Below the pieces are notes generated by a model that was not told where the DNA came from, searched no databases, and was given only the letters and a program-made list of their open reading frames with translations. DNA of 53,156 bases from CAJXZP01 sp049606935 (GTDB taxonomy: Bacteria; Bacteroidota; Bacteroidia; Flavobacteriales_G; Salibacteraceae). Below are positions 52,435 to 53,156 of this stretch, one piece after another. Position 1 is the first letter of the stretch. Each line of letters opens with the position of its first letter. The DNA lies in NCBI GenBank assembly GCA_049606935.1, contig JBMYWA010000006.1, positions 1 through 53,156 on the forward strand, written 5' to 3'. The position numbers were made by a program, and so were the translations under genes.

Positions 52435-53103
52435 ATGCCACCAAAATCAAGAATTTATGCCATGGGGTTCGCTACCCTTTTGGGATTTCCAGCAATTGGA
52501 TACACAATTATAGGCTTTGCTGAATCTAATCCGTGGGAATTTGACCTTAATTGGACTACTATGAATTTGATGGTTCAAATTATAGGAGGTCTTGTTTTTG
52601 GAACCATAGCCGGTTTTTTTGCTTGGTGGCTTATTAACCGAAGAGAAATGCTTCAAATAAAAATGAAGTATGGAATAATGATTAATAGGCTAAAACTTAG
52701 CTTAGGAGAAATTTTGTTTCTTTCATTTAGCGCTGGTGTTGGTGAGGAATTTCTTTTTCGTGGGGTTATTCAGCCCTATTGGGGCATATGGATTACCGCT
52801 ATATTTTTTGTAGCAATTCACGGCTATTTAGACCCGCGTGATAAAAAGATGATGACCTACGGATTAACAATGACTGTAATTATTGGTTTGCTGGGCTATA
52901 TGAAAAACTATATGGGCCTAGTGGCTCCAATGATGGCACATTTTGCCATTGATGTGGTTTTACTTTACAAATTAACGAACGATAAAGTTTTTAATTTCAA
53001 GCCTAGTCAGCCTACAGAATCTTTTAGCGCCATGGACGAAGAGATGCAGCAGGAAATTGAATCGGAAAACAATAACTCCGGCTCTGAAAAAAACGTAGAT
53101 TAA
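52435..53103 (+). CDS. CPBP-family intramembrane metalloprotease
   Basis: The 222-residue membrane protein has about five membrane segments and the CPBP (Abi) motifs GVGEEFLFRGVIQ (Glu-Glu-x3-Arg), a second His in VAIHGYLD and MMAHFAIDVV. Bacterial members cut within the membrane or protect against bacteriocins. Its stop overlaps the end of a convergent gene by 2 bases. Function here unknown. Confidence 0.85.
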   Translation: MPPKSRIYAMGFATLLGFPAIGYTIIGFAESNPWEFDLNWTTMNLMVQIIGGLVFGTIAGFFAWWLINRREMLQIKMKYGIMINRLKLSLGEILFLSFSAGVGEEFLFRGVIQPYWGIWITAIFFVAIHGYLDPRDKKMMTYGLTMTVIIGLLGYMKNYMGLVAPMMAHFAIDVVLLYKLTNDKVFNFKPSQPTESFSAMDEEMQQEIESENNNSGSEKNVD

Positions 53104-53156
53104 TTTTCTAGCGAAACAAATTCAAATTTGTCACCATCAAACAATCCTTTATCACT
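53100..53156 (-). CDS. 3' end of an unidentified gene (18 codons)
   Basis: The minus-strand frame is open from the right edge to a TAA at 53100-53102 and ends SDKGLFDGDKFEFVSLEN. It is convergent with, and overlaps, the CPBP stop. Too short to name. Confidence 0.5.
   Translation of the reverse strand, partial: SDKGLFDGDKFEFVSLEN

Overview
The window is AT-rich chromosomal DNA from a member of the Bacteroidota, most likely a marine-type Flavobacteriia. Several signs agree: TonB receptors with an N-terminal carboxypeptidase-regulatory-like domain, type IX secretion (T9SS) C-terminal sorting domains, LytS/LytR signalling with a two-component propeller, lipoproteins with a short lipobox, and repeated TAnnTTTG promoter -7 boxes in place of sigma70 -10 boxes. 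There are no phage genes, intact insertion sequences or CRISPR arrays. Most of the window is core chromosome with several accessory-metabolism operons.

Layout. 1-7.4 kb: a partial RibD/DHFR-like gene, a decayed LytTR fragment, a TonB receptor, a serine hydrolase, a monoheme cytochrome lipoprotein, a type II NADH dehydrogenase and two very small genes. 7.4-13.6 kb (minus strand): a periplasmic nitrate reductase operon, napD-napA-tetraheme NapB-like-tetraheme cytochrome-NrfC-like-NrfD-like, with a CRP/FNR-type palindrome upstream. 14.0 kb: a short ssb behind a helically phased repeat array. 14.4-20.5 kb (minus strand): a vitamin B12 uptake operon under a cobalamin riboswitch, made of a tandem DUF4465 T9SS protein, a second T9SS surface protein, a BtuB-like receptor and a BtuG-like beta-propeller lipoprotein. 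20.6-30.4 kb: an outer membrane barrel, an NRDE protein, bifunctional ftcD, a DUF4136 lipoprotein, a pgm-DinB-FAD/FeS dehydrogenase operon, and a small lipoprotein with repeated EGKCG motifs. 30.4-34.1 kb: a DEAD-box helicase, an Smr protein, HU, a secreted protein and two tRNA-Asp genes on a duplicated segment. 34.3-38.2 kb: a LytS-type propeller kinase, its LytTR regulator and a possible small RNA. 38.3-46 kb: hflK-hflC, fmt, HMG-CoA lyase, a methyltransferase, a sterol desaturase-like enzyme, lgt, aroQ and a WYL regulator. 46-53 kb: a TonB receptor with a CxxC plug, a CvfB-like S1 protein, gpmI, an SRPBCC/GyrI-like protein, a CPBP protease and the 3' end of another gene.

How genes work together. 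The nap operon appears to pass menaquinol electrons through an NrfD/NrfC module and two tetraheme cytochromes to NapA; NapC and NapGH are not in the window. The B12 operon combines surface capture proteins (T9SS-exported and lipoprotein) with an outer membrane transporter, shut off by B12 through the riboswitch. The most unusual item is the EGKCG-repeat lipoprotein at 30.0 kb, which resembles substrates of MNIO (DUF692) copper-peptide systems but has no modifying enzyme nearby.
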